Part shown: piece after piece, positions 25,201 to 36,485 of the stretch
How positions within the stretch are numbered: the first letter of the stretch is position 1
Layout: each line of letters begins with the position of its first letter
DNA from: Trebouxia sp. TZW2008
Lineage: Eukaryota > Chlorophyta > Trebouxiophyceae > Trebouxiales > Trebouxiaceae
NCBI GenBank assembly: GCA_002118135.1
Contig: BDIU01000112.1
Span: forward strand, 124,001 to 188,000
Direction: 5' to 3'
Length of the DNA: 64,000 nt
Program-made: the position numbers and the translations under genes
The notes under the pieces: generated by a model
What the model was told of the DNA's origin: nothing
The model's database searches: none
The model's input: the letters and a program-made list of their open reading frames with translations, nothing else

Positions 25201-28200
25201 TGTGATGCATTTGCATCATAATGAGCAGAACACCCAGTTGTTGAATAATTAGCATGTAAGGCAGCACAAATCATGTGTTTGTTGCATCTGGAAATTATTT
25301 TGCAATGTCATGCGCGCAAGTCACAGCTTGTACATAATTCACATTGAACCTCGTCAGCAGGTAACCATCTCAAGCATAAGTTGCACAACGCCACTTGCTC
25401 TGTCAGCTTTGCTCAGCTGTTCCTGCTGCATGGTGGACCAAGAGTGCTGACGTTGCTTCTTGGAGATCATCTGCTTTCGCTCAAGGAGTGATGGCTTGTG
25501 CCTGCTCTGCAGGGGGAGACTGTAGGCATGGCTCAGATCCTGGACTTGCGGCATATACTAACAGAGTCCACGACTGACCTCAGACAGCCAATTGCCCTGG
25601 AAAGGCAGCTCCTGGAGAGCAGCCACTCCACTGACGACGAAGTGGGCCTGTCCATGCTGCAGCTGCTCAAGGTGCGCTTGTCTTCTGCTTCAAGTCTGTG
25701 GTGTGACTGTACTCAAACATGCTACAGCTGCTTAGGCTGTGCTTAGGCTGTGAGTCTGGTCCTCCAAGTCTGTTGTGTGACTGATCCTTGCATTGGAGGC
25801 ACCAAGTACGGCCACTTCCCAACCAAGCGGTGTCTGGCAAGGTTATGTTGAATGCTGTTTTTGTTTGTTGACAGCTTGCAACATCCTGCCAGCAGACACA
25901 GCAGTTTACTCAAGACATTGAGCTTCTGTCACCAGCAGCAATTGAAGCCGCTGTGTAGCTTTGTGGCATGTTTGCTGCAGCACGCTTTGCAACTGCCTGA
26001 TAGAATGCCGTTGAGCGTCAGGCTTTGGAGGCTTGTAGTCACGCACAACACGACTGTCAGTCCAACAGCATATGTTGACTCTGACACGGTCTGTCATGCA
26101 TTGGAAAACGGTAGAGTGAAGGGCAATGGTTCCACATGGCATCAAACTGCAGCCCATTCATTGTAGCATGCGACGCGATGTCTTGTGCGACATTGCAGGG
26201 CAGGTCACCAAGCCAAGCCAAGCACAGCAAACCCGCCAGCCCTGCAGCACAGGGGCAAAAGCCCCATGCCTTGCCTGGCTTGAGCACTATGTACAGGCCC
26301 CAGGTCAGCTCTGAGGACAGTTTCAGAGATGCGCAGTGTCACCTGCAGGCAGCCGTGACGTCTGCAGAGGGCAACTCCAGACCCTTCCTGCAGCTTACTG
26401 ACTGCTTCCCATCACAACGTCAAGCCAGCCTGATCCTTGCATGACACTGCAGGGGAGGTCACCAAGCCAAGCCAAGCACAGTGATCCCGCCAGTCCTGCA
26501 GCGGAGGGGCAAAGGCACCATTCCTTGCCTGGCAGCTTGTACAGGGCCCGGGTCAGCACTGAAGACAGAGCCAGGGATGTGCAGTGCGAGCTGCAAGCCG
26601 CCATCACTCCTGCTGTAGAGCGCATGCTGCAGGTCAGCTGACTGACACAGTGACTTCCCTTTGTAAGGACACTTAGTGTAAGGACACTTGTTGTAAGGAC
26701 ACTCGTTGTAAGGACATTCTTGATGTAAGGAAGACACAATTGGAAACCAGTCACTGCATTACGACTGAAATGGTAGCCCTGAGTAAGGATAATTTGATGT
26801 AAGAACTATTTTCTTGGGAACCAAAGCGGTCGTTATACAGAGAGGTCACTAGTACAGTTGTGACCACCCAGTGAATGGCTTGCCATGTGTTCGATCTTGA
26901 ATTACAGCTAGGAGGGTCCTTGCCAGGACTGGCTGCTGTTTACGCAGCAACATCTTTTCGTAAGTTATTTGCATGAAGCCCTGACTTTGCATGCATACAA
27001 CCGGTTTTGGCGTCACAGGGTCACTTTGTCCCTGTTTCCGTGCTCACTCTGGTCCCAGCCACGGTCTCCATCTTTCTTCAGCATGAGTGAACCCATATGC
27101 AGATGCCAGAAAGCGTTTTTGCATCCTCTCTTGATTATCACATGTATGTCATAACTACAACCGCTGATGCATAGCTTTGCACAACCATCTTGCTGAAGCT
27201 CACGATGTGTGCTTATGTGCTCAGGATGCGACCAAGCAGTGGCAGTTTGACATCCTGGGCTTTGCCGAGGCAACACCCGGCCACACATTGTCCATTATGG
27301 GCTTCTTCATACTCAGCAGCCAAGGCTTCATCAGCGAGTTCAACATCGATGAAGCCAAGCTGTGCCTGTACCTGCGCAGAATAGAGCAGGGTTACAATAA
27401 TTTGGTTCCATACCACAACTGGTATGGCACACCATAGACACAAGCGCATGCACTGTGACAAGGCATTTTTTAGCATGCTGTATGCTGCCTGCACTGCGTC
27501 ATTGCTACGACAAATCTGAATCACACCATGGCATGTTATTGATCACGATTTGGGACAACAGGCCTCACATCACTAAGCCTTCAGCACATGTCTGCGTACT
27601 TCTCTGCTCTGTTAATTGCACCTGCAGATGTCAACTTTGCCAAAACACCCTGAGAGGTTGTGCACACAATTCTGATCTTGTGTGCGTTGCTCAAAGAGCT
27701 CATTCATTGAATGTTTACCGTCTCAGTCGATCTGCCAGCCCATCAACCACACAGTCAGTCAGTCAGTCTGTCTACCAATGGCGTGGGGCTTCTTGCTCAC
27801 CGCTGTGATGTGATCATGAGTGACAAAGTGATTGTTTGATGCTCCTGCAGCACACATGTGGCATCTGTCCTCCAGATGACTCACATGCTCATGGTGCATG
27901 GCGGTGTGATGAAGAGGCAAGGGGCAGACCGGCTCAGCCTGCTGGCCTCCTACATAGCAGCCTTGATTCATGACTTTGAGCACTCAGGGGTCAACAATGA
28001 CTTCCTGATCAAGACCAATCATGACTTGGCCATCACGTACAACCTGCAGTCGCCTTTGGAGAATCACCACCTAGCAGCCTCTACAAGAGTCTTTCTGCAG
28101 CAGCGCTACAACTTCCTTGGGGTATGGGCTTGCCTCGAACAACAGCCGTTCTTGCTCAGCTGGCAACCAAACACATACATGCTGCACACGTCTAGGTCAC

Positions 28201-30361
28201 TCCCCTTGCAGTTACTGCTGCTGCCATCTTAGACAGCCAAGCAAGCATGGTTGATATGCACCTGCAATTAAAGTTGCGCAAGCTGAATTGAGCTCATAGT
28301 GCCGTTCTGGTCTGAAGCTGCAGGGCAGTCAGTAGCCAGACAGCTGTAGCTCTATTAGGTCAGCAGCTGTCCCTGCTTTTGCAGCAGCGTGTGGATTGTG
28401 AATAGCAGGTGTTACTGCAGCTGACGTAGTAGCAGCACCAGCAAAAGGCCAATGTATCAAAAATCACTTTGCTTTGTGCAGGAAGTGTCTCAGGAAGACA
28501 GGATGGCTGTGCGCACGACTGCGATAGATCAGGTGCTGGGCACAGACATGAAGAAGCACTTCAGCATCCTGTCCAGATTCCAGGTATGCTCCTTCATGTG
28601 ACCAGATCTGCAGATTTGAAGTTGCAGCAGGCTGTCAAATTTGCACCTGCAATGGGCAGATTGCATGGCTTTGGCTTCTAGGCCAGCAGCACCAGCAGTG
28701 CTGCACATGAATGAAATTGCACATGCTGATGGTAGCACACCTGCCAAAGCCTTTCAAGCTGGTGAACACCTTCTTGACAGTGTACACCCACCCCTCAGCA
28801 AGACTCTGCATCACAAAGCCCATTCTTCAGCGGTCTATGCAATGTGTTCAGTTTGAGCTGCTGAATGCTAGCACTTGCCGTCTACCAGGTGCTTTGCTTG
28901 ATGCAATTGACAGCTTCCATGCTCACAATGTTTGTGGGCAGTGACACAGAGACAGGATCAGCGCTCCAAACCCGATTAAAGGGCATGGTCAAGTGCAGAC
29001 TGCGAAGGGTGCACTCTTTCTTTTGTTGTATGTTATCTGATTTGAAGCTGTCTGCAGGCCATGTTCAAGAGGACGAGCAGTACTGGTCCTTCAACACCAA
29101 CCACCTCTGCAATGCACGAATTGCCCCAGTCTTTGGCTGACCTCAAGGCAGAGGACAGGAGCATATTGCATCAGGTAGGATAAGCTGTTGCTTACCTGAC
29201 TGTCTGTGATCTGGTTGTGAAGCTGCACCTGCAGCATTCAGGCTGCACTTCTCGCTGCAAATGCTGCCCAGCACTCAATGTTCTGTGCAAAAACCATGGC
29301 CAGGCAAGCTGTTATGGGCAAGTGTGCTGTGTGTGCCCTCTTTGATGATTGTGGCGCTCAATACAGGCTGTATACCAGGAATGGTGACAAGTGCAACTCA
29401 GTCTTGTATATCCAGGCTGCTGACTGCCTCTGTCCTGTCTCCATACCCGCAGAGCATGTTGTTTGCCATTGCCATTTGCTTGCAATTTTGGCAGGTTCGC
29501 TCAATGTCATGAATGTTGGTGCAGATGGTGTTGAAGTGTGCTGACATTGGGCATCTGGCAGCAGACCCCGCAACTCACAAGCGCTGGAGTCTGAAGCTGG
29601 AAGAAGAGTTCTTCTGCCAGGTGTGCCTGCGTGCAGCACCTGCTCAAAGTGCTGATGCTGCTGCTGCTGCCGTTGTTGTCACAAAAAGCAGAGACTCGTA
29701 GCCACATGCTAGTTGTTTTCAAGTGACAGCCAGCTGGCAAAAGACAGATCTGCTGGACAAGGTGAAACCTGCAAAGATTGCAAAATTGTCAATATAGATG
29801 TGTCACCTTCCAAAACAAAGTGCCTTGATGAGTCATAACAGTTTCAGCCAGCTGATTCAGATGTGTCAGTGCAGGGTGACATGGAGAAGTCTCTGGGTTT
29901 GACTGTGAGCCCACTGATGGACCGTACCCACATAGGCGGCATCACACGCTCTCAGGTGCTCTACAATGCTGCGCTTTGCACCTGTGTTTTGCTTTGCAAC
30001 ATGCTTCCTGTGATCAGTGTATGGCACGCTGAACCTTGGGAAAGCTCAGTGACCATTGTCGGCGTCAAGACATGGGCTCACATGTTCAAATAGCTGAAGC
30101 TGCTTGCATCTTGGTCCCAACTGAAAAGACTGGCAACACATTCTGTCTGCACTTTGGGAATGGCAATAGTCTGCTGCAGCATTTGCATTGCATAGACAGG
30201 AGTGTGGCATGTAGGTGGGCTTTTTCAGCATTGTGGGCATCCCCATGTACAAGGCAATGGTGAGCGCCTTTGAAGACGCCAAGCCAATTCTGGACGGTGT
30301 CATGGCCAACTACAAGTGCTGGGAAGCTGCCGCAGTCACAGGCAAAGACCCACGCAGATGA
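22251..30361 (+). CDS. PDE: Class I cyclic-nucleotide phosphodiesterase with PAS-like and coiled-coil N-terminal region
   Basis: At least 18 exons. After an unresolved 5' end, exons are ~22251-22350, 22819-22981, 23063-23225, 23281-23406, 23522-23711, 23795-23848, 24185-24437, 24833-25016, 25513-25671, 25875-25954, 26545-26632, 27225-27421, 27851-28121, 28482-28583, 29058-29174, 29525-29620, 29875-29955 and 30215-30361; phases agree throughout (824 codons from the second exon). The N-terminal half has PAS-like blocks (IYRFMCDRNGVIVHANKRAW; later KYINMELWPV...VMVSEYNMTEQ) and a coiled coil (NAELETLNADIQTEKKQLQQ). The catalytic domain carries YHNCTHVASV, IHDFEHSGVNND, CADIGHLA and the closing SQVGFFSIVGIPM, so the metal-binding His/Asp set and invariant Gln are intact. 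It should hydrolyse cAMP and/or cGMP. One intron starts with GC (AG|GCAAGG at 24438). Confidence 0.85.
24999..25785 (+). repeat. Tandem copies of the donor ends of two phosphodiesterase exons
   Basis: The end of the 24833-25016 exon plus the start of its intron (cagaagcttgtcatg|gtgtg, ttgccacca) recurs at ~25077-25113. Likewise the end of the 25513-25671 exon and its intron start (cagctgctcaag ... caagtctgtggtgtgactg) recurs at ~25724-25780. Both copies lie just downstream in the intron, and carry no other coding signal. Confidence 0.7.
26191..26640 (+). repeat. Tandem duplication containing a complete phosphodiesterase exon
   Basis: Two ~248-base units lie head to tail (from ~26191 and ~26443). 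Each holds GGTCACCAAGCCAAGCCAAG, a TGTACAG acceptor and an exon-like block: 26297-26393 in the first unit and 26545-26632 in the second. The second has a normal donor (CAG|GTCAGC) and keeps the phosphodiesterase frame. The first is 97 bases (not matching in phase) and has lost the GT after CTGCAG. I therefore use the second as the exon and treat the first as a decaying copy. Confidence 0.75.
26662..26737 (+). repeat. Short tandem repeat, unit TGTAAGGACACTTGT (~15 bp)
   Basis: Four to five copies start at 26662, 26677, 26692, 26707 and 26724, in the intron following the 26545-26632 exon. Each unit contains GTAAGGA, which looks like a 5' splice site. The array merges into the dispersed element at 26700-26875. 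Confidence 0.85.
26700..26875. mobile_element. MITE-like dispersed element, copy 1
   Basis: This intronic block is clearly related to 57755-57925: both have CTTGATG, ACAATTG followed by AACCA, CACT, a GTAGCC/GTACC...TTGAGTA or CTGAGTA stretch, then CCAAAGC and an ACTACAGT/ACTAGTACAGT end. The end CAAAGCGGTCGTTATACAGA is reminiscent of short pogo-type (Tc1/mariner superfamily) nonautonomous elements, but I cannot define terminal inverted repeats or a target-site duplication. No coding capacity. Confidence 0.4.
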
Positions 30362-31339
30362 CAGCCCACACTTGTCATGAGTCCAAGCTGCCCGCTGCAT
30401 AGGTGTTGGTTCTGTACAGTGCAGGTGTGAGATTTTGTGGCAAGTGTGTCAGGCAGTGTGTTTGGTGTCTGTCAGGCTCAGAGTGCTAAGGTCATTATCA
30501 TCATATTTTCCTCCAGAAGTGTTGGCTATACAGCCTTATCAGAGTATGTGGAAGTAGTCAATTTCTGCAACCTGTGCACAGCGCTTAGGTACTCTTGCTT
30601 GTTTGTTCTAGTCGTCTTTTCTGTTGATGTGTGTGCCATGAGCACATAGTCCGCTTTTGTTACTTGGCATAATATACTGAAAGGACCAAGCGTTTTCAGT
30701 GTGAACACATCAGCCATATCATACAATATACACCAGTCCTAAGTAGTCGTAGTAGTCAGTAGCACATGTATTGTCAAGCCTTCCCTGCAGATCATGGATC
30801 AACGTGCACGTGCGCATCAGCTTAGGATTCTTACGAAAAGATACTTCAGTACTATTACGGTGTTGACTACAATGGTTTGGCTTTTTTGAAGTGCTTGCTG
30901 GCATGCTGAGGTGTCTGCAGCTGATCAGTGCTGTTTGAATTGCTTTTGGCCTGCTGCTTTATGATATGTGGGAACAGCCAAACACAATGCCCTCACAACA
31001 TGATACAGTCACACAGCTTCATAGCCTAGGCAGCTGAATGCTGTGTAAATGTTGACTCAAGCTTTTGCATATCCTCGTTCTGCAGAGCTGTTCCCCAGCA
31101 GGCAAAGATGTGTTTTGAAGGGATTAAACCGTAGCGCTTTGTGCTTGGCATTCAATGTCCAGGCACTGCACAAGACTGAGCTGGCTGCAGAAGCATACAT
31201 ATGACATGCCATCAATATTATCAATCATTAATTTTATACTAACACATGAACGATCACACTGTATCTTAACATACGATGACAAATCGTTGAAATATCATCA
31301 TTAGCAAAGACAGCAAACACGAGTTCGAATCCACACACC
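30362..31339. other. Intergenic spacer after the phosphodiesterase gene
   Basis: 978 bases with relatively AT-rich sequence from ~31190. No gene or RNA with support. A GTTCGAATC match to a pol III B-box occurs at ~31322, just before the retroelement remnant, but no tRNA fold surrounds it. Confidence 0.4.
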
Positions 31340-31925
31340 AAAAGGGCCGAGGTCACAAATCTTGCTGGACTCCCACGTCCCAGCAAACAGCCAAAACGGT
31401 GAAGATGGCAGAGCTGCCTTGCCTTGCAGGGGCTCCCTCAGAGGCAAGATGAGGCCTGACATGATGATGGTTGAGATGACAGATGAAGCAAGGACTAGAT
31501 ACCTGCCTCATGATGCCAACACTGGACAAGCGTTGCCAAGTCTGCCGGCCAAACTGCCAAATGGGAAAGCAAGGAACATCCACATTGTGGAAGTGGGATA
31601 TCGATACTGCAGCGACGTATCCTACCTTGACAAGCTGAAAAAAAGAAGAGACAACACGCTGCCCGAGAGGCGACCCTGACAACTTATGGGTACAAAGTTA
31701 CAGTACTGACTTACATCCTGGGCTCTTATGGCTCGACATACATTAGCAACCAACAGACCTTGAAAGCCTTGGGCATTGTGCAAGCAGCAGCTGACAAACT
31801 GACTAGGAAAGTTCATGAACACTCTGTGATATGTGCACCCAGTATCAACAAGTCTAGGAGATTTTTGGAAGGCTCTCAAAGTAGGACAAATTATAGACGC
31901 AAAAGACAAAGGGCTGACCCCTCAT
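31340..31925 (+). mobile_element. Degraded 3' end of a non-LTR (LINE-type) retroelement
   Basis: The plus strand encodes the domain that commonly follows the reverse transcriptase in algal LINE-like elements. It starts with RPDMMMVEMTDEARTRY, then ARNIHIVEVGYRYCSD in the frame that ends at 31679. It continues in another frame with TLTTYGYKVTV, LGSYGSTYIS and LKALGIVQAAADKLTRK. The frame shift lies at or near the seven-A run at ~31638-31644. No reverse-transcriptase or endonuclease core is present upstream, as expected for a 5'-truncated dead copy. The family assignment is from motif memory; the pseudogene state is directly visible. Confidence 0.65.
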
Positions 31926-32896
31926 AAGTCAATCTTCTGTGGGTTGTTGCTTTTAAGGCAGCAATCCCGGGCTGCCTCTTTAGATAGAGGCTCCCGTTAT
32001 GACGCCTAACGGCATAGACTTTTCTTTTCTGTTCTTTTTCTTTTTCACAAATCTTGAAAATATGAACTAGGGGCCTGCACTGTCCTCACAACCACTCCCC
32101 ACCAGGTTTCACTAGTGCAATGTATGAGCCAACAGACATGCAAATTTTTGCAAAAGCTGTTGCTGCATCCCCATCAGATTCCCTAAAGCCTCCACACACT
32201 GAAAGGGCTAATTATAAGGTCACAAACCTTGAAAATGTGACCTTGGGGCCTGCAGCGTCCTCACACCCACTCCCTAACAGGTTTCACTAATGCGATGTAT
32301 GAGCCAGCGGACATGCAAATGTTTGCAAAAGCTGTTGCTTGCTGTTTTTACATTTAGTATTGCAGTGCTAGCATGTGCGCATTGTGTATCTGCACCATTA
32401 CATGGACAGACATGGACCTTGTCATGCGTGTTGCGCTGATGCGTTTGTGCTGCGCTATCACATTGCAGCTCAGTGGCTATTCCCTGGGCTTTGTCCTTTG
32501 TCTCAAACCTTTCTCTCCAGCGCTTCAGGCTTAAGCTTAGAATTCGAACAGAGCAGAGCAGAGTAGCCGGGTGCGAGTGCTTGCATGCCCTGTGCCTGAG
32601 GAGTTGTGACTTGCATGTGCCTGCGATACTGTGCGCTCTGTGGATATCTACACCTTCTCGGGGCCCGTTTGTGGTGTTTATTTTTCAGGTAGTCAACTCA
32701 CACTTTTGGAGTGCTTGCTGCCTTTCAGCGCTTGCGGTTGGCAAACTTTGACAGCATAGACGCTGCAGCTTCAGCGGCAGCAGCAGCCAGCCGCAGATGC
32801 TATCAATGCTTGTAACAAATTGCTTCAATCCGAGCCATATGCATCGATATCGGCTTGGGCATTGGTTGATGTCTTCCGACACTCTTTTGCCCAAGA
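31926..32896. other. Intergenic region with dispersed/tandem repeats
   Basis: Contains the repeat pair annotated at 32046-32341. The rest (to ~32890) shows only short open frames without splice support. Confidence 0.4.
32046..32341 (+). repeat. Two tandem copies of a ~125-bp repeat (period 175)
   Basis: Copy one begins at 32046 (cacaaatcttgaaaat) and copy two at 32221 (cacaaaccttgaaaat). They share GGGGCCTGCA, ACAGGTTTCACTA, ATGTATGAGCCA, GACATGCAAAT and GCAAAAGCTGTTGCT. The terminal AAAGCTGTTGCTGCATCC piece recurs at 32909-32927. A more diverged relative lies at ~39850-39915 (TATGAGCCAAGAGATATGCA). One frame through both copies reads YEP.DMQ.FAKAV, so the repeat may derive from coding sequence. 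Confidence 0.75.
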
Positions 32897-32913
32897 TATA
32901 AAAGCTATAAAAG
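32897..32913 (+). promoter_or_regulatory. Possible doubled TATA box
   Basis: Two TATAAAAG matches lie at 32897-32904 and 32906-32913, about 290 bases upstream of the ATG of the ETX/MTX2-like gene on the same strand. Position fits a core promoter if the 5' untranslated region is ~260 bases. Most other genes in the window lack an obvious TATA box. Confidence 0.4.
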
Positions 32914-33196
32914 CTGTTGCTGCATCCTCATCAGACTCCATACAGCCGCGTCAAGTGCCGGTCGGTATGTGACGCGATTGCTGTCGATTCTACAATCTAT
33001 CGCGAGGGGCAAGCGTGGGGTGCCCTGGTTTCCGGGTTCCGAGGGAAATGTCCCCATACAGTAAAAGGCTTCCCTAGCAGCTTCCCCTTTACGGAGAAGG
33101 GTCCTGCACGGAGCGTTGGGACACCGGGGCTGGGTCAACAGCCTTCACGCATATCTGTACGCTTTGACGCACGCTCCTTTCGCCCAGAGCTGCCTG

Positions 33197-35213
33197 ATGG
33201 CAAAGCTAAGACTTTTGTCAGGACAGCTGTTCTGCGTTGAAATGATTGCGTTCACGTTTGCACAGTCCCCAGTTTCTACGCCAGCGACGTTCCTCGTGCC
33301 TTTTGCCACAGCTGGCGCCACTTCAGCTGCCTGCGGCGGAGGCTTTTTTGGATCAGGTCCACAGCGCCAGTGGCGACCTGCTTACAACAACCCTTTCTCG
33401 GCGCACGGCTGCACGAGTCCAACGGCTGGGTTTTCGGGAGTACAGGCCATCAGTGCAATCGGAAACAGCACAGACCTCATGCATCTGCAGATCATGCTGC
33501 GGTTTGATAACAGCAGCGTCGTTCACATCGGAAACTGTACTTCCGGCTGTGAAAACGAGACAAGCTTCTATTTTTTGCCTGCCGAGGTGCGTAGGCACGT
33601 GTCGTTACCTACCGCTCCAGCTGGTATGGAAGCCAACAATCTTGGCGCAAGCAGATTTGTATGTCTGTCCCTGAGCAGACTGTGACGAGTGCTGCAACTT
33701 TCACTTATAGTGAAGACCCTCCACTTGGTGGCGGTTCATACACTACGCTGGCTGGCTTGCAAATCAACACCACCTCTCCCAATGGAGCAAACCGGTCTTT
33801 TGCGATTGGCAGCACGAGCGTGTATGATCACGTTTTTACTACGCAATCTGCAAGCAATGCAGGCACTGTAGGGTCAGGATTCTTTTGCGGCATCTATGGG
33901 TATTTGGTGGACACAAACATGACTGCTACCGGGGTCCAGCAATGCGTAGGCGATGCGTTGTACCCAACCAATGGCATTTACCAGCTTGGTTTTGCTTTCT
34001 TGAAGCCAATTGTTCAGAGCGCTCTCACAAACATGATGCTTGATTCTCTTGCGCTAGACCAGGTTGCCACAACTCCAGAAACGATATACCCCTATAGCTT
34101 GGCCAACGGAGGCTCTACTCAAGAGTCCTTTTCCGTCACCAAAGGTACCTCAGTGTCATACACCAACAGCTGGTCCTCCACGTCTACCTTGTCCAATACC
34201 TTCTCAACTCAAGTGAGTGACACTATCAGCTGATATGAGGCGCACACTGTAGCTTGTATAGTGGGCTCTGCGATTAGCTTGCTTACATCGGCCATCCCTC
34301 TTATTAGACACACGCCACAGGAAACTGCTGCAAGGCAATGACTATCATGTATTGCCTTGCAGGAGGTCAATGAGAATGGTGGTTCCAATGCTGCTCAAAT
34401 TGGGGTGAGTGCAACAGTGAGTGGAGGCGCCAATATTTTATTTGCTCACGCATCAGCCAGTGTGACGGCGTCAGCTCAAGACACTTTCACCAATACTTGG
34501 AAGCAAAGCACCACCCAGATAAATACTGCACAGTACTCAATATCCAAGACAGGCACTATCTCGCAGAATCTCATCAACACGGTATGGTTTCATACCTTGT
34601 TGGCCATGACATAACACCAATATGATGAAGCACTGCTTGCAACCCCAACACTTGCATGGTGTTGCAGGACTCTGTGACTTTCTCAGTAGTTGCACCTCCG
34701 CACTCAATTGTGGACTACCAAGTGTTGGTTTGGAGCGGTCGCTTTAACGTCCCATGGAGCGCCACTTTACAGCTCACACTTCAAGACGGTTCTGTGGTGA
34801 GTGTGAACACCACAGGGCTGTATAATGGAGTCGCTGTTGCTGGCATCAGCGTTCAGATCTTTGAGCCCCAGTCAGGCTACACCGGGCCAAGTGCATACCC
34901 AGAAGCTCCTCCTCCAAGCCCCTCAGCAACTGCACAAGCACCTTCCATTTCTGGCACAACAGTCATTGTGCCGATGCAGCAGCGCAATGCTTTATTCATC
35001 TCCAATTTTCTAGGTCCTGCACCAGCTCCAAGCCCCACATCTTCTTCACCAGAAATGAAAAGCACCCTCCCCGAGTTGGTTTCTGGGTGTGGTGTTGTGG
35101 ACCTGAACCCTTCTGGTCAGTTCAATAACATCTCCTCCTATGCAGATGCTGGTACGGGTGTCAACATGCAAGATGCAAACAACTGCACCATGCCTTTTTT
35201 TGGAGCAAGTTAG
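33197..35213 (+). CDS. Secreted ETX/MTX2-like (aerolysin-fold) protein
   Basis: Four exons (33197-33586, 33679-34212, 34363-34581, 34668-35213) give 562 residues, all junctions in phase 0. The N-terminus looks like a signal peptide (hydrophobic stretch ending near FAQS). An N-terminal domain with Cys and N-glycosylation sites follows (residues ~30-270). The middle (~290-440) has the Ser/Thr-rich alternating pattern of an aerolysin-type insertion hairpin, with TKGTSVSYTNSWSST and ISKTGTISQNL. It is followed by the family-like closing strand VAPPHSIVDYQVLV and FNVPWSATLQLTL. A Pro/Ser/Ala-rich linker and a short Cys-containing tail end the protein. Members of this fold are pore-forming proteins, including bacterial toxins and eukaryotic defence proteins; whether this one forms pores is unknown. 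A cell-wall glycoprotein is the alternative. Confidence 0.6.
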
Positions 35214-36485
35214 GCGTTACAGTCACCCATGTCGAGGAATCCAGCAGAATCTAGGTTTATTGTATGCATCAGGTATTGTGTCAAATACATATGAGCCAGC
35301 TCATGAGCGGTGTGGCAGGCTTGAGTATGCACACATTGTGTAGTGTAGTGGTGTCTCGTGACAAGTAGCTGAAAGCTTAAGGTTAAAGTGGAAGGCAGTG
35401 GACTGTGCAACCAATATATGTTCATGTATAGAGGGTTGCTTTAAAATCAAGTGATCACCAAATGGAAGTATCATGAGCCATTATTCCACCTTATGATGCA
35501 GAAACTTGGCTTGTGTGTGATCTATGTAGAGCTCAGTAGTTATGCATTTGACATGCATTCAGCGTGGTGTCTGCGGAAACCTGTAGGCATTTCAGATTGT
35601 TTCGAGGGTACATAAATTGGCTATAGCTATAAAGATGCTCGCTTGCTTGAGCGTTGTCATGATCTGTTGAGTTCTGTTGGACTTGCTGGCCAGTTTCGAA
35701 CACAAGTTGTGGACAACTTGTAAATATTCATCCCCAACACTTGTCCGTGCAATTGACCGCATACAGTCAAGCAGGCTGCTGTATGCAGAAACCGTTGGTG
35801 CCTTCTCCACCATAATGCATTTGCACCATGCAGCCGCAACGAGCACTATTTTAAGTAATGTCCCATTCTGCAGCTGCAGCAGAGCGCTAGCGCCTGACTC
35901 TACTGCAATTGCAACATTGCATTGCTGCTCCACTTGAATTTGGGCACGCCATTAACATCTGGGTCAGACCCTGTCACAAGTGACACGCATGATGGTGCAA
36001 CAGCAGCTCCTGTGTCAACCAGCCTACAAGCTTGCAATTGCAGTGCATTGCATTGCACTAATGTATTGATTTGGCCAGCTGCCAGATTATAAATATTTCA
36101 TGACAGGACTTGATTGGCACTTCGCCATGGCATGCGTCACCAAACTGTCACCAAGATTCAGTCGGCCAACATGTCAAAGAAAAGATTCAATCATGAAATT
36201 ACAGCAGTTGCTGCTGCACCAATCAACAGTCGCTAGACACTGGCCTTGCCATAGTGCCAGATATGAAGAAAAGATGAAATGCCAAGCTTCAAAGCATTGT
36301 AAAATGCCATGATATGCTGATAGTCCTACAATACTCACAAGTTCCACAAGGAGTGTTTAATAATAAGTTATCAGAAGACATAGGTTCGGAATGCAACGCA
36401 GCAGGCATTCTAGGCAATCATTGTTGATTGATTGCTGCACAGAGGCTGCAAATATTCACAGCCTGCCTAGCTCGACAATTGCTAC
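35214..36485. other. Intergenic region
   Basis: About 1.27 kb between the stop of the ETX/MTX2-like gene (+) and the stop of the two-exon gene (-), hence convergent 3' ends. Open frames are short. No RNA gene or strong repeat is seen. Confidence 0.4.

Noticed and set aside
26908..26959. Candidate phosphodiesterase exon (LGGSLPGLAAVYAATSF)
   Set aside because: It has a good donor (GTAAGT) but its phase does not match the following exon, whereas the preceding and following exons join in phase without it.
31315..31345. tRNA-like GTTCGAATCC sequence
   Set aside because: The flanks do not pair into a T-arm and no other tRNA arms are present; it is only a match to a pol III B-box.
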